Shown: in pieces, positions 41,317 to 50,670 of the stretch | How positions within the stretch are numbered: the first letter of the stretch is position 1 | Layout of the letters: each line of letters starts with the position of its first letter | Source of the DNA: Acidobacteriota bacterium | Lineage (GTDB): Bacteria; Acidobacteriota; Vicinamibacteria; Vicinamibacterales; CAVVIG01 | Length of the DNA: 64,000 nucleotides | Direction: 5' to 3' | NCBI GenBank assembly: GCA_020850715.1 | Contig: JADZED010000045.1 | Location: 21,818 to 85,817 of the forward strand | The notes under the pieces: generated by a model | Told to the model about the DNA's origin: nothing | The model's input: only the letters and a program-made list of their open reading frames with translations | The model's database searches: none | Made by a program: the position numbers and the translations under genes

Positions 41317-42638
41317 TGCGGACCATGGCGGCGGCGATCGTTCTGCTCGCAACGCCGGCGGGCGCGCAGGCCCCCGCCGCGCCGGCGGAACTGTCCATCA
41401 CCCTGCAGGAGGCGATTGCGAGCGGCCTGAGCGCGAGCCATCGCCTCGCCGAAGCGGCGGCGCGGGGCGACGCCGCGGAGGCGGCCGCGGCGCAGCGGCG
41501 TGCGGCCGGCCTCCCGCAGGTGAACGCGCGCGCGAGCTACCTGCGGACGAACCATGTCGATGAGTTCGGCATCCCGACGCCGGAGAATCGGCTCCGGATC
41601 ATCTATCCGGACATTCCGGACAACGTACAGACGCGCCTGGATCTGCAGTGGCCGATCTATACCGCCGGCCGGCTGGACGCACTCGAGCGGGCCGCGCGGG
41701 CCGACGCGCGCGCCGCGCAGTTCGACGTCGAGGTTGCGCGCGCCGACCTCAGGCTGGAGATCACGCGCGCCTACTGGGCGCTGGTCACCGCGGGGGAATC
41801 GCTGGCGGTGGTGAACCGATCGGTGGAGCGCATGAACGCGCACCTGCAGGACGTGCGGCACCGCCTCGCGGCCGGCCTGGTGCCACCGAGCGACGTCCTC
41901 TCGGTCGAAGCGCAATCCTCACGGCAGCGGATGCTGGGGGTGCAGGCCCAGGCGCTGCGCGACTCGGCGCAGGAGCAACTCGCGTACCTCGTGGGCGCAC
42001 CGCCCGGCACGGCGATTCGACCGACATCGCCGCTCGAAGAGCCTGACCCCGACCCTGACGCCGCCTCCGGCGCCCGACTCGAGGAAGCGGCGGGACAGCG
42101 TGCCGAGCGCGCGGCGCTGGATGCCCGCCTGGCGGCCGCCGGCGAGCGCGCCGCCGCGGCGCGGGCGGCACGCAGGCCGACGCTGGCCCTCAGCGGGGGC
42201 GTCGACTGGGCGCAGCCGAACCCCCGGATCTTCCCGCGGGCGCGCGCCTGGAACCAGTCCTGGGATGCGGGCGTGCACGCCAGCTGGACGCTGTTCGACG
42301 GGGGGCGGGCGTCGGCCGAGCTCGCCGGGGCATTGGCCGGAACACGAGCCGCATCGGCGCGGCTGGCCGACTTCGATCGGGCGCTCGACGCGGAGCTGCG
42401 CCAGCGCCGGAGCGACGCCGCGTCGGCACGCGCGGCGGTGGCAGCCGCCGGCGATGCGGTGCGTGCGGCCGCGGAAGCCGAGCGCGTGGTCGGCGAACGG
42501 TTCGCCGCCGGCGTCGCCATCACCACCGATCTCGTCGATGCCCGGCTCGCGCGGCTCCAGGCGGAGCTCGATCGCACCCAGGCGCTGGCCGCCGTGCGTC
42601 TCGCCGATGCGCGCCTGGCGCGCGCCCTGGGCCGATGA
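41313..42638 (+). CDS. TolC-family outer membrane efflux protein
   Basis: 441 residues. Signal peptide (AAAIVLLATPAGAQ), then two TolC repeats: a long alpha-helical region rich in Ala/Arg/Glu, beta segments near RLDLQWPIYTAGRLD and GVHASWTLFDGGRASAELAG, and paired helices. It forms the outer-membrane channel trimer for the tripartite pump. It lies between the two ATPase genes, an unusual order, with 4-nt overlaps on both sides. Confidence 0.9.
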   Translation: MMRTMAAAIVLLATPAGAQAPAAPAELSITLQEAIASGLSASHRLAEAAARGDAAEAAAAQRRAAGLPQVNARASYLRTNHVDEFGIPTPENRLRIIYPDIPDNVQTRLDLQWPIYTAGRLDALERAARADARAAQFDVEVARADLRLEITRAYWALVTAGESLAVVNRSVERMNAHLQDVRHRLAAGLVPPSDVLSVEAQSSRQRMLGVQAQALRDSAQEQLAYLVGAPPGTAIRPTSPLEEPDPDPDAASGARLEEAAGQRAERAALDARLAAAGERAAAARAARRPTLALSGGVDWAQPNPRIFPRARAWNQSWDAGVHASWTLFDGGRASAELAGALAGTRAASARLADFDRALDAELRQRRSDAASARAAVAAAGDAVRAAAEAERVVGERFAAGVAITTDLVDARLARLQAELDRTQALAAVRLADARLARALGR

Positions 42639-43579
42639 ACGCGATCAGCGTCCGCGATCTCACCAGGCGCTTCGGCAGCTTTGTCGCCGTCGACGGCATC
42701 TCGTTCGACGTGCGACAGGGAGAGATCTTCGGGTTCCTCGGGAGCAACGGTGCCGGCAAGTCGACGACGATCCGCATGCTCTGCGGACTGCTGAAGCCGA
42801 CCGGCGGCGCCGCGACGGTCGGCGGCGTCGACGTCGTCCGCGATCCCGAGCAGGTGAAGCGGCAGATCGGTTACATGTCGCAGCGTTTCTCGCTGTACGA
42901 GGCGCTCACGGTCGATCAGAACATCACGTTCTTCGGCGGCATCTACGGCCTGTCGGGCGGCGCGCTCGAGCGGCGCCGCCGCTTCGTCGTCGACATGGCC
43001 GGTCTCCACGGACGGGAACGGGTGCGGACGGCGGATCTGGCGGGAGGCTGGCGCCAGCGGCTCGCCCTTGGCTGCGCCATCCTCCACGAGCCGCCGATTG
43101 TGTTCCTCGACGAGCCGACCGGCGGCGTGGATCCGATTTCACGGCGGCAGTTCTGGGCGCTGATCGACCGGCTGTCGGCGGCCGGGACGACGGTGCTCGT
43201 CACGACGCACTATCTCGACGAGGCGGAGCATTGCGACCGGATCGCGATCGTCCATGCCGGGAAGCTTTCGGCGATCGGCACGGCCGAGGAGCTCAAGCGC
43301 GTCTTTGCCGATCGCACCATCGTCGAGATCCGGGTGGACAGACCGGTCGAGGCGATGCGCGCGCTGGACGCGATGCCGGGCGTGGAGAAGACCAGCCTGT
43401 TCGGAACCGCCGTGCACGCCGTGCTGGCGTCGGCGCAGCAGGACGCGCTGGCGTCGCTCGAGCGGGGCCTCGCCGCGGCCGGGATGCCGGCGGCGGCCGT
43501 CGGCGTGGTCCAGCCGTCGCTCGAGGACGTGTTCCTCGACGTCGTGGACCGTTCCGCGCGGGAGACCGGCCGTGCGTAG
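42635..43579 (+). CDS. ABC transporter ATPase (second of two)
   Basis: 314 residues. Walker A GSNGAGKST, Q-loop SQRFSLYEAL, Walker B IVFLDEPTGGVDP and H-loop TTHY are intact. The signature reads LAGGW rather than LSGGQ/M, a substitution of the serine that contacts ATP gamma-phosphate in the partner site, so one composite ATP site may be degenerate. It probably pairs with the first ATPase (310 aa) as a heterodimer under two different permeases. It overlaps tolC upstream and the permease downstream. Confidence 0.9.
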   Translation: MNAISVRDLTRRFGSFVAVDGISFDVRQGEIFGFLGSNGAGKSTTIRMLCGLLKPTGGAATVGGVDVVRDPEQVKRQIGYMSQRFSLYEALTVDQNITFFGGIYGLSGGALERRRRFVVDMAGLHGRERVRTADLAGGWRQRLALGCAILHEPPIVFLDEPTGGVDPISRRQFWALIDRLSAAGTTVLVTTHYLDEAEHCDRIAIVHAGKLSAIGTAEELKRVFADRTIVEIRVDRPVEAMRALDAMPGVEKTSLFGTAVHAVLASAQQDALASLERGLAAAGMPAAAVGVVQPSLEDVFLDVVDRSARETGRA

Positions 43580-44684
43580 CCAGCTGGCCGTGGCGCGCAA
43601 GGAGCTCCGCCAGATCGTCAGGGACCGGCGGACGCTGCTGATCCTGCTGTTCGTGCCGGCCTTCTTCCTGCTGCTCTACGGCTACGCGCTCAACTTCGAC
43701 CTCCGCCACATCGCGCTCGGCGTCGACGACCGCGACCTCACCCCCCAGAGCCGGTCGATGGTGTCGGCATTCGTGAACTCCGGCTATTTCGATCTCGCCG
43801 CGTCGGTCCGCCCAGGGGAAGAGGCCTCGGCGCTGATGGACCGCAATCAGGTGGGGGCGGTCATCGTGATCCCGCCGGGCACCGGCCGCGCGCTGCTCAC
43901 CGGCCGTACCGCGCCCGTGCAGGTGCTGATCAACGGCGACAACGCGAACAGCGCCACGACCGTGATGGGCTACGCGCTCTCCATCCTGCAGAGCGAGTCG
44001 GCGCGCTACCTGCCGGAACCGGCGGGGGCGGCCGGACCGCCGATCGCGCTCGAACCTCGGATCTGGTACAACCCGCAGCTCCGGAGCACGCTGTTCCTCG
44101 TGCCGGGGCTCATCGCGTACATCGCGATGATCACGGCCGTGGTGTCGACCGCGCTGTCGATCACGCGGGAGAAGGAGCGGGGGACGATCGAACAGATCCG
44201 CATGGCGCCGGTGGGCACCTCGTCGTTCATCATCGGCAAGAGCATCCCGTACTTCGCGGTCTCGCTGGCGTCGGCGCTCGGCATCATCGGCACGGCGATG
44301 CTCCTGTTCGACCTGCCGATGCGCGGATCGTGGGCCGCGCTGCTGCTGGCGCTGTCGCTGTTCCTCATCGGGGCGCTCGCGCTCGGGCTCTTCATCTCGA
44401 GCATCGCCGACTCGCAGCAGGTCGCGTTCCAGATGGCGCTGCTCGCCTCGTTCCTGCCGACGCTGATCCTCTCCGGCTTCATCTTCCCGATCGCCAGCAT
44501 GCCGGCGTGGCTGCAGGCGGTGACCTGGCTCGTGCCCGCGCGCTACTTCCTGGTCGCGCTCAGGGGGATCGTGCTCAAGGGGGCCGGGATCGGGACGTTC
44601 TGGACCGAGCTTGCCGCCCTGGCCGCCTACGCGGCAATCATGGTGATTCTCGCGTCGGTGCGCCTCCGGCGGCAGTGGAGATGA
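43572..44684 (+). CDS. ABC-2 type permease (first; YbhS-like)
   Basis: 370 residues from a GTG overlapping the ATPase stop by 8 nt. N-terminal VARKELRQIVRDRRTLLILLFVPAFFLLLYGYAL, a large extracytoplasmic loop, then five TM segments; REKERGTIEQIRMAPVGTSSFIIGK is the conserved coupling region, and GFIFPIASMPAWLQAVTWLVPARYFL the family C-terminal signature. With the next gene it forms a heterodimeric export channel of the YbhFSR type. Confidence 0.92.
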   Translation: MRSQLAVARKELRQIVRDRRTLLILLFVPAFFLLLYGYALNFDLRHIALGVDDRDLTPQSRSMVSAFVNSGYFDLAASVRPGEEASALMDRNQVGAVIVIPPGTGRALLTGRTAPVQVLINGDNANSATTVMGYALSILQSESARYLPEPAGAAGPPIALEPRIWYNPQLRSTLFLVPGLIAYIAMITAVVSTALSITREKERGTIEQIRMAPVGTSSFIIGKSIPYFAVSLASALGIIGTAMLLFDLPMRGSWAALLLALSLFLIGALALGLFISSIADSQQVAFQMALLASFLPTLILSGFIFPIASMPAWLQAVTWLVPARYFLVALRGIVLKGAGIGTFWTELAALAAYAAIMVILASVRLRRQWR

Positions 44685-44685
44685 G

Positions 44686-45807
44686 ATGAGGCGCGTCCGC
44701 TTCCTGATCTGGAAGGAGCTGATCGAGCTCCGGAGCGATCGCCGGCTCGTCGGCATCGTCGTCCTCGCGCCGCTGCTCGAGCTGTTCCTCCTGGCCTACG
44801 CGGCGACCACAGACGTCAGGAACGTGCCAATCGCGATCGTGGACCAGGATCGGTCGGCGGTGAGCCGCCAGCTGATCGCCCGTTTCGAGGCGTCGCCGAG
44901 CTTCTCGATCGTCGCGGCGCCGCCGGCCATCGGCGACGTGGATCCGCTGCTCGAGCGGGGGACCGCCTGGATGGCGTTGACGATTCCGCCGCGGTTCGGC
45001 GCGCGCGTCCGGCAGGGCGATCCGCAGGCCGTGCAGCTGGTGGCGGACGGCAGCGACGCCAATCGCGCGACGGTGGCGCTCGGTTACGCGAGCGCCCTCG
45101 TCGCCGCGTTCGGCCGCGAGGCGGCGGCCGCGCGCACGCCCTCTCCAGTGGCGGGGCGAGGGGGCATCGATCCGCGCATCCGTGTGTGGTTCAACCCGCG
45201 GCTCGAGAGCCGCGACTTCATGGTGCCCGGCGTGGTGGCGCTGCTGCTGCTGGTGATCACGACCAACCTGTCGTCGATGGCCATCGTGCGGGAGAAGGAG
45301 CTGGGCACGCTCGAGCAGTTGAACGTCACGCCGCTGCGCCGCTGGGAGCTCATCGCCGGCAAGCTCCTCCCGTACGGGCTGGTCGGCATGATCGACGTCG
45401 TGCTCGTGCTCGCCGTGGCGCTGCTCTGGTTCGAGATCCCGATGCGGGGCAGCCTCGCGCTGCTCTTCGCCCTGACCGGCGTCTACCTGCTGACGACGCT
45501 CGGCCTCGGCCTGTTCGTGTCGACGATTTCGTCGACGCAGCAGCAGGCGATGATGACGACGATCTTCTTCTTCCTGACGCCGATGATCTATCTGTCGGGA
45601 TTCATCTTCCCGATCGAGAACATGCCGGCGGTCATCCAGCCGATGACGTATCTGATCCCGCTGCGCTACTTCCTGGTGATCGTGCGTTCGATCTTCCTGA
45701 AGGGGGTCGGCCTCGAGATCCTGTGGCCACAGGCGCTGGCGCTCACCGCGTGGGGCGTCGGGATCCTGGCGCTTGCCGTCGCGCGCTCCTCGAAGCGGCT
45801 GGGATGA
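44686..45807 (+). CDS. ABC-2 type permease (second; YbhR-like)
   Basis: 373 residues, starting 1 nt after the previous stop. WKELIELRSDRRLVGIVVLAPLLELFLLAYA at the N-terminus, REKELGTLEQLNVTPLRRWELIAGK and GFIFPIENMPAVIQPMTYLIPLRYFL mark the YbhR/S family. It partners the previous permease. Last gene of the tetR operon; the 180-bp convergent spacer to the next gene holds no clear terminator. Confidence 0.92.
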   Translation: MRRVRFLIWKELIELRSDRRLVGIVVLAPLLELFLLAYAATTDVRNVPIAIVDQDRSAVSRQLIARFEASPSFSIVAAPPAIGDVDPLLERGTAWMALTIPPRFGARVRQGDPQAVQLVADGSDANRATVALGYASALVAAFGREAAAARTPSPVAGRGGIDPRIRVWFNPRLESRDFMVPGVVALLLLVITTNLSSMAIVREKELGTLEQLNVTPLRRWELIAGKLLPYGLVGMIDVVLVLAVALLWFEIPMRGSLALLFALTGVYLLTTLGLGLFVSTISSTQQQAMMTTIFFFLTPMIYLSGFIFPIENMPAVIQPMTYLIPLRYFLVIVRSIFLKGVGLEILWPQALALTAWGVGILALAVARSSKRLG

Positions 45808-45987
45808 TCGGTCGAGGCGCGCTCAGAAGATTGACTACACGACGCCGACTGCAATCGAGATCGTGTCGGCCAGAAGCCGCCGCGCGTCGCGGCCTCCGGC
45901 GCGGCCACACGGGTGTGCAAGCCCCTGGCCAGAGCAAGCCGCGCGCGTCCGGCGGACGTCGCCGCAACTGAAGATGGCTCCACCGGC

Positions 45988-47337
45988 TCATACCGCGGCA
46001 GCCGGCCGCGCGGCCTCGGCAATCGCCCGATCGGTATCCGTCGCGGCGAGAACGACCAGACCGGCGACGAACAGGAAGACGAGCGACAGGATCGCCTGCC
46101 GGTACGAGTTGGTCGCGCCGGCCACCGCGCCGAACACCAGAGGCCCGATCCAGGACGTGCCGCGATCGGCGATCTCGTACAGCCCGAAGAAGGACGCCTC
46201 CCGTCCAGCCGGAATCATCAGCGAGAAGAGCGCCCGCGACAGCGCCTGCGACCCGCCGAGCACCAGCGCGATCACCGCGCCCATCGCCCAGGCCTGCGCC
46301 CGGCTCTCGAGAAACCCGTAGGCGTAGATCACGACCCCAATCCACAGCACGAGCGACAGCACGATCGCCCGCTTCGTGCCGACGCGGCGTGCGATCTGCT
46401 CGAACAGCAGCGCGCCGCCGATGCCGACCAGCTGCACCATCAGAATCAGCATGATCAGGAACGACTCGTCGACCGGCAGCCCGCGGGCGACAAACAGCTC
46501 CTGCGCGAGGAACACCGAGGCGATCGAGATCACCGTCTGGATGCCGTCGTTGAAGAGCATGTAGGCGGCCAGGAAGCGCAGCGTGTGCGGGAGGCCCCGC
46601 AGGTCGGTGAACGCGCGGACGACGCCGCCCGCCGCGGCGCGGATCGCCGAGCGTCCCGGCGGAGCGACCTGCGACGCCGGCCGCGGCGCGATCCGGCTGA
46701 AGGCGAACGCGCCGAATCCGCCCCACCAGAGTCCGGCCGAGAGCAGGGACAGCCGCACCGCCAGGTCCTTGCCGATTCCGACGCGCGGGCCCGCGGCGAT
46801 GAGCGCGAGGTTGCACGCGAGCAGAAGGCCGCCGCCGAGATACCCCATGGCGTATCCCCGGCTGGAGACCGCATCCCGCATGGGCGGTGCCGCCACGTCG
46901 TTCAGGAACGCGTTGTACAGGACCAGCGCCGCGCCGAAGCACACGTTGGCGCCGACCAGCAGCAGACCGCCCGCCAGGTAGGTCTCCGCGCTCAGGAAGA
47001 CCATCAGGCAGGTGGCCGATGCGCCGGTGTAGCAGAGCGCCATCATCAGCCCCTTCCTCCTCCGGCTGTAGTCGGCTGCGGCGCCGAGCAGCGGGAGCAT
47101 CAGCGTCTGCAGCACGACCGACAGGGCGATGCAGTACGGATAGAAGGATTTTGCCGTGACCGCACCCAGCGCGCCGAGCCGGAGCACGACGCCGTTGTCT
47201 CCGACTGCCTGCTGAGCGAGGGTGGTCAGATACGGTCCGATGAGGACGGTCACGACGGTGGTCTGGAACGCGGAATTCGCCCAGTCGTACATGACCCAGC
47301 CGAAGATCTCGCGCCGGTTGCCGGCGGTGCCGGTCAC
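45988..47337 (-). CDS. MFS transporter, UMF1/Atg22-like
   Basis: 449 residues from a GTG at 47335-47337. EIFGWVMYDWANSAFQTTVVTVLIGPYL is the signature N-terminus of the UMF1 (YxiO/BtlA) group of the major facilitator superfamily, followed by 12 TM segments; MMALCYTGASATCLMVFL and GGSQALSRALFSLMIPAGREASFFGLYEI are family typical. Substrate unknown; Atg22 relatives move amino acids, but that cannot be assumed here. Confidence 0.9.
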   Translation of the reverse strand: MTGTAGNRREIFGWVMYDWANSAFQTTVVTVLIGPYLTTLAQQAVGDNGVVLRLGALGAVTAKSFYPYCIALSVVLQTLMLPLLGAAADYSRRRKGLMMALCYTGASATCLMVFLSAETYLAGGLLLVGANVCFGAALVLYNAFLNDVAAPPMRDAVSSRGYAMGYLGGGLLLACNLALIAAGPRVGIGKDLAVRLSLLSAGLWWGGFGAFAFSRIAPRPASQVAPPGRSAIRAAAGGVVRAFTDLRGLPHTLRFLAAYMLFNDGIQTVISIASVFLAQELFVARGLPVDESFLIMLILMVQLVGIGGALLFEQIARRVGTKRAIVLSLVLWIGVVIYAYGFLESRAQAWAMGAVIALVLGGSQALSRALFSLMIPAGREASFFGLYEIADRGTSWIGPLVFGAVAGATNSYRQAILSLVFLFVAGLVVLAATDTDRAIAEAARPAAAV

Positions 47338-47403
47338 GCGCAGCTCGCCCCGTGCGCTCCCATCATCCAGCCTCCAGCGCCCGGCCCCGATCCCGATTCC
47401 CGC

Positions 47404-48549
47404 TCAGTACGTCCGCCGCGCGACCCACTCCCGCAGGAGCGAATCGACGACCACGTACCGATCGCCGTCCCGCGCGGCCACGCCCTGGCGGACCAGCGCC
47501 ACCAGCGACGCCTGGACGCTGGACGCACCGCCGAGGCGATGGCGCGTGCGCGCATCGGCCGACAGCAGCTCGCGGCCGTCCTCGAGGACCACGGCGCGCA
47601 GCACCGCCCGCTGCGGCAGCGTGAGCCGCTGCCAGAGCGCTTCGTGCAGCGTCTGCTGCTCGGCGAGCAGGCGCCTGAGGGCGGCATGGAGATCGTCGAG
47701 CGTGGCGCGCCGCCGGCCGGCGCGGCGGACCTCGTCCCACGTCTCGTGGGCGAGGCGCTGCACGTCGTAGGGCAGGTTGCCGCCGAGCTCGACGATCGCG
47801 GCGCCGAGGCCGGCTTCGGGCCTGATGCCGGTCTTCGAGAAGCGCGCCTCGACGAACGCGACGAAGTCGCCGGCCGGTATCTTCTCGAGCCGCATGACCG
47901 GCCCGGCCTTGTAGAACGGCCGCCGCGGCTCCAGCATGCGCTCCATCAGGCTCGGCTCGGAACCGGCAAACACGTACCCGACCTCCCGCTGGTGCTGCAC
48001 GGCCGCCCGCATCGCGTGCTCCACCGATCCGCCGTTGAAGCCGGCAATCGCCTGAAACTCGTCGAGCGCGACCGCCACCCTGCGCCGCCGCGCGGCGGCG
48101 AGCGCCGCCGGAAGCGCGAACACTTCCTGGGCCAGCCGCGACGCGTCGCGGGCGGTCCGGACGGCCGGGAACGAGACGACCGGCAATCCGGGCCGGGCGC
48201 CGGCTCCCGCGTCGCGAATCTCGGGTCTGGCCGAGCGGATGGTCTCGCGCAGCCAGGCGCGCGCGCGGTCCCACCGGGACTCGGCGCCCACGATCGCGCG
48301 GGCGTAGCCTTCGAGAAAGGCCACGTACGAGCTGAAGCTGCTCACGGTGACCTCGACGGTGAGCGCGCCCCGCCGCGCCATCCCGGCCAGCGCGTGCCGC
48401 ACGAGCGACGACTTGCCGTAGCGGCGGGGTGAGATCAGGAAGATCTTCTGGCCGGCCGCCAGATCCGCGATCAACCGATCGAGCTCGACGGCGCGATCGG
48501 CGAAGGCCCGGGCCGGCACCACCTCGCCGTACACGAAGGGGTTGTCCAT
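47404..48549 (-). CDS. AAA ATPase of the archaeal-ATPase (ATPase_2/MNS) type
   Basis: 381 residues. It begins NPFVYGEVVPARAFADRAVELDRL; Walker A is SPRRYGKSS (G45-K46-S47) and Walker B VAVALDEFQAI; VGYVFAGSEPSLME carries the sensor region, and a C-terminal winged-helix domain follows (LTLPQRAVLRAV…). Such STAND-like ATPases occur next to mobile elements, defence genes or alone; the effector is unknown. A palindrome at 48569-48588 and a TATAAC hexamer upstream suggest its own regulated promoter, separate from the glycan operon above it. Confidence 0.85.
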   Translation of the reverse strand: MDNPFVYGEVVPARAFADRAVELDRLIADLAAGQKIFLISPRRYGKSSLVRHALAGMARRGALTVEVTVSSFSSYVAFLEGYARAIVGAESRWDRARAWLRETIRSARPEIRDAGAGARPGLPVVSFPAVRTARDASRLAQEVFALPAALAAARRRRVAVALDEFQAIAGFNGGSVEHAMRAAVQHQREVGYVFAGSEPSLMERMLEPRRPFYKAGPVMRLEKIPAGDFVAFVEARFSKTGIRPEAGLGAAIVELGGNLPYDVQRLAHETWDEVRRAGRRRATLDDLHAALRRLLAEQQTLHEALWQRLTLPQRAVLRAVVLEDGRELLSADARTRHRLGGASSVQASLVALVRQGVAARDGDRYVVVDSLLREWVARRTY

Positions 48550-48568
48550 TACGGTAACAGGTGTATCG

Positions 48569-48588
48569 ACTACGTTATATCACGTAGT
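48569..48588. promoter_or_regulatory. Inverted repeat (operator-like) upstream of the AAA ATPase
   Basis: ACTACGT (48569-48575), spacer TATATC, ACGTAGT (48582-48588), an AT-rich island in the gap between the methyltransferase and the AAA ATPase. On the minus strand it contains TATAAC (48574-48579), a possible -10, 24 nt before the ATG. It could be an operator bound by an unseen regulator or by the ATPase's own winged-helix domain. Confidence 0.55.
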
Positions 48589-48629
48589 ACGGCGCGGCCC
48601 GACGACGCCAGGTGCCGGCGACCGACCGA

Positions 48630-49877
48630 TCAGCTGAACCGCCGCGGCAGGTCGACGATGACGCGCAGGCGCGCCAGATCGGCCAGCCCCGGCGGAAGCG
48701 CCGCCGCCGGGAGCAGGTCGATCGCCGATCGCTCGACGCGCAGCTCGGAGGGCAGGTAGCGGCGGCAGTCCGCGCCGTATTCGTCCTCGTAGTCGGGCGA
48801 GGGAAACCGGAGCTCCAGACGCACATGGGCGCCTTCGCCCGCAGCCGCGTAGAGCGGGTTGATCCGGAACTCGCCGAGCGCGGCGTCCGGCGCCTCGACG
48901 GCATGTCTGGCAAAGACGCCCGCGTGCCCGGACGCAATCAGCGTCAACGCGGGCTCCTCCGCGAGCTCCGCGTCGGTCCATCCGTGCGACAGATCCACCG
49001 CCCCGTCGCCGACGATGCCGGCCAGCAGCGCGGAATCGGCGAACAGGGCGACCGGCAGCCCGCTGAACAGCTCGCGGTACGCCGAGGGCGGCAGCGGCAT
49101 CCCTGCCGACCAGTTCCACTGGTTCGCGTTGTGCGTGTGGGTGACGATGGCCGCCGTGCGCGCATCGCCGGCATCGATGACCCGCAGCATCTCCGAGGCG
49201 AACAGCCGCTTGGTCCACACGTAGTGATAGGCATCCGAGCACGCCGCGACGCGGAACGCGCCGCGGTCGAAGGGCAGCGGCGAGTGCGCGTCGCAGCAGA
49301 TGCCCTCGCAACCCGGGGCGACGAAGCGCCGGCCGAGCCACACCTTGGCGTAGTGCAGGTCGGCGAGCACCGGCGGGGGCGTCGACAGATCCAGCAGCGC
49401 GCGCGTGAGGTGGCCCGAGCCGCCGCACAGGTCGATGGCGCGCCCGCCCCCCGCCAGCACCGTACGCGCGGCGGCGCGCACGACCGCGTGCGAAACGACG
49501 TAGGTCGGGTCGCCGAAGCGGTGCAGGAAGTACCCGCTCTCGACCTCCGGCCCCAGCAGCGCGACGATCTCCCGGAAGGTGGCCGCGGGCGCGGCGGCCA
49601 GCTCGTCGAGCCGTTCGCCGGCCGACCCCTCCAGGCCGAACAGGGCGCGGCGCGCGAGGTCGGCGCGCCCGGCGTCGAGGTGCCCCCGCGCGACGTGCGT
49701 GGACGGTTCGAGGTGCAGCACGGGAATGCCGTCCACGACCGGAAACGCGCAGCAGTGGCACCCGAGAATGCCGTCGACGAGCTCGTCGCCGCGGCGGTTG
49801 ACGAGGCCGGATTCGACCAGGCCGAGACGCCCACCGCAGAACGGGCACCGGAGGATGTCGAACAATTCGTTCTGCAT
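48630..49877 (-). CDS. SAM-dependent methyltransferase with N-terminal Trm112-like zinc ribbon
   Basis: 415 residues. The N-terminal Trm112-type zinc ribbon has C11-x2-C14 and a C40/C42/C43 cluster (GCHCCAFPV). The class I SAM fold follows with AIDLCGGSGHLTRALLD (about 145-160). The rest is longer than a simple methyltransferase, ending with DYEDEYGADCRRYLP. Last gene of the glycan operon; 1 nt after the PIG-L gene. Likely methylates the glycan or lipid product, or an intermediate; substrate unknown. Confidence 0.83.
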   Translation of the reverse strand: MQNELFDILRCPFCGGRLGLVESGLVNRRGDELVDGILGCHCCAFPVVDGIPVLHLEPSTHVARGHLDAGRADLARRALFGLEGSAGERLDELAAAPAATFREIVALLGPEVESGYFLHRFGDPTYVVSHAVVRAAARTVLAGGGRAIDLCGGSGHLTRALLDLSTPPPVLADLHYAKVWLGRRFVAPGCEGICCDAHSPLPFDRGAFRVAACSDAYHYVWTKRLFASEMLRVIDAGDARTAAIVTHTHNANQWNWSAGMPLPPSAYRELFSGLPVALFADSALLAGIVGDGAVDLSHGWTDAELAEEPALTLIASGHAGVFARHAVEAPDAALGEFRINPLYAAAGEGAHVRLELRFPSPDYEDEYGADCRRYLPSELRVERSAIDLLPAAALPPGLADLARLRVIVDLPRRFS

Positions 49878-49878
49878 G

Positions 49879-50670
49879 TCAGTCCACGTGTGCCGGACGG
49901 CCGATGCCGTCGAGCAGGCTCGTTGCGGCCGGCTCCATCCGGCGGAACTGCTCGTCGCCGAGCCACCGGCGCGCGTCGTCTTCGTCGATCCAGGCGAGCG
50001 GGTTGTGCGGCCCGAACTGCGTGCGATGGCAGCGCAGCGCGGCGAGCTTGCGGGCGATCCAGGGGCGCACGTCGACGGTGAACGCGGGCGGTTCGGCGCT
50101 CACGCCGAACGCGTCGGGATTGATCCCCCAGAAGGCGGAGGCGAGCGGCGACGCGCCGCGCGCGTGCGCCGCCTCGACCACCGCCTTCATCGCGCCACGC
50201 GGCATCGTCACGCAGTAGAGGGGCGGGGCGCCGGCGCCCAGCGAACGGATTGCGGTGACGGTCCGCTCGTGCACGCCGATGTGATCGGCGTGCCAGTAGA
50301 GGCCGTCGTCGCCGAAGGTGAGCACCGCGTCGGGCCGGAAGCGCCGGAGGGCGATCATCAGCTCGGCGTGGAACGGCGCGACCTCGGCCCAGCGCAGGTT
50401 GCCGTCGGGGTGCCCGAGGATCAGCAGGTCGGCGACGCCGAGCACGGCCGCGGCGGCGCGGAGCTCCTGCGCGCGCGCGCGCCCCAGCTCCGGGCGCGCG
50501 GGCGCCGGGTCGCCGGCCGGACCGCGATCGCCGCGCGAGGCGCAGATCAGCACGACGCGCGCGCCCGAGTCGGCGAGCCGCGCCAGCGTCCCGCCGCAGG
50601 CGAGCGATTCGTCGTCCGGATGGGCGAAGACGGCGAGGACCGTGGACCCGGCGAAGAGGCGGTCAGGCAT
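49879..50670 (-). CDS. PIG-L/LmbE family deacetylase (cytoplasmic)
   Basis: 263 residues, no signal peptide. HPDDE at 17-21 and the second motif HADHIGVHE supply the predicted zinc ligands and catalytic Asp. It removes acetyl groups from N-acetylhexosamines. Its start overlaps the GT4 gene by 8 nt. Unlike bshB1 at 30781 it lacks the bacillithiol-specific sequences, so it should act on the sugar made by this operon (inference). Confidence 0.88.
   Translation of the reverse strand: MPDRLFAGSTVLAVFAHPDDESLACGGTLARLADSGARVVLICASRGDRGPAGDPAPARPELGRARAQELRAAAAVLGVADLLILGHPDGNLRWAEVAPFHAELMIALRRFRPDAVLTFGDDGLYWHADHIGVHERTVTAIRSLGAGAPPLYCVTMPRGAMKAVVEAAHARGASPLASAFWGINPDAFGVSAEPPAFTVDVRPWIARKLAALRCHRTQFGPHNPLAWIDEDDARRWLGDEQFRRMEPAATSLLDGIGRPAHVD

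Noticed and set aside
45808..45987. Possible small gene or terminator in the convergent 180-bp spacer
   Set aside because: No hairpin with a T-run and no ORF with a ribosome-binding site or recognisable sequence was found.
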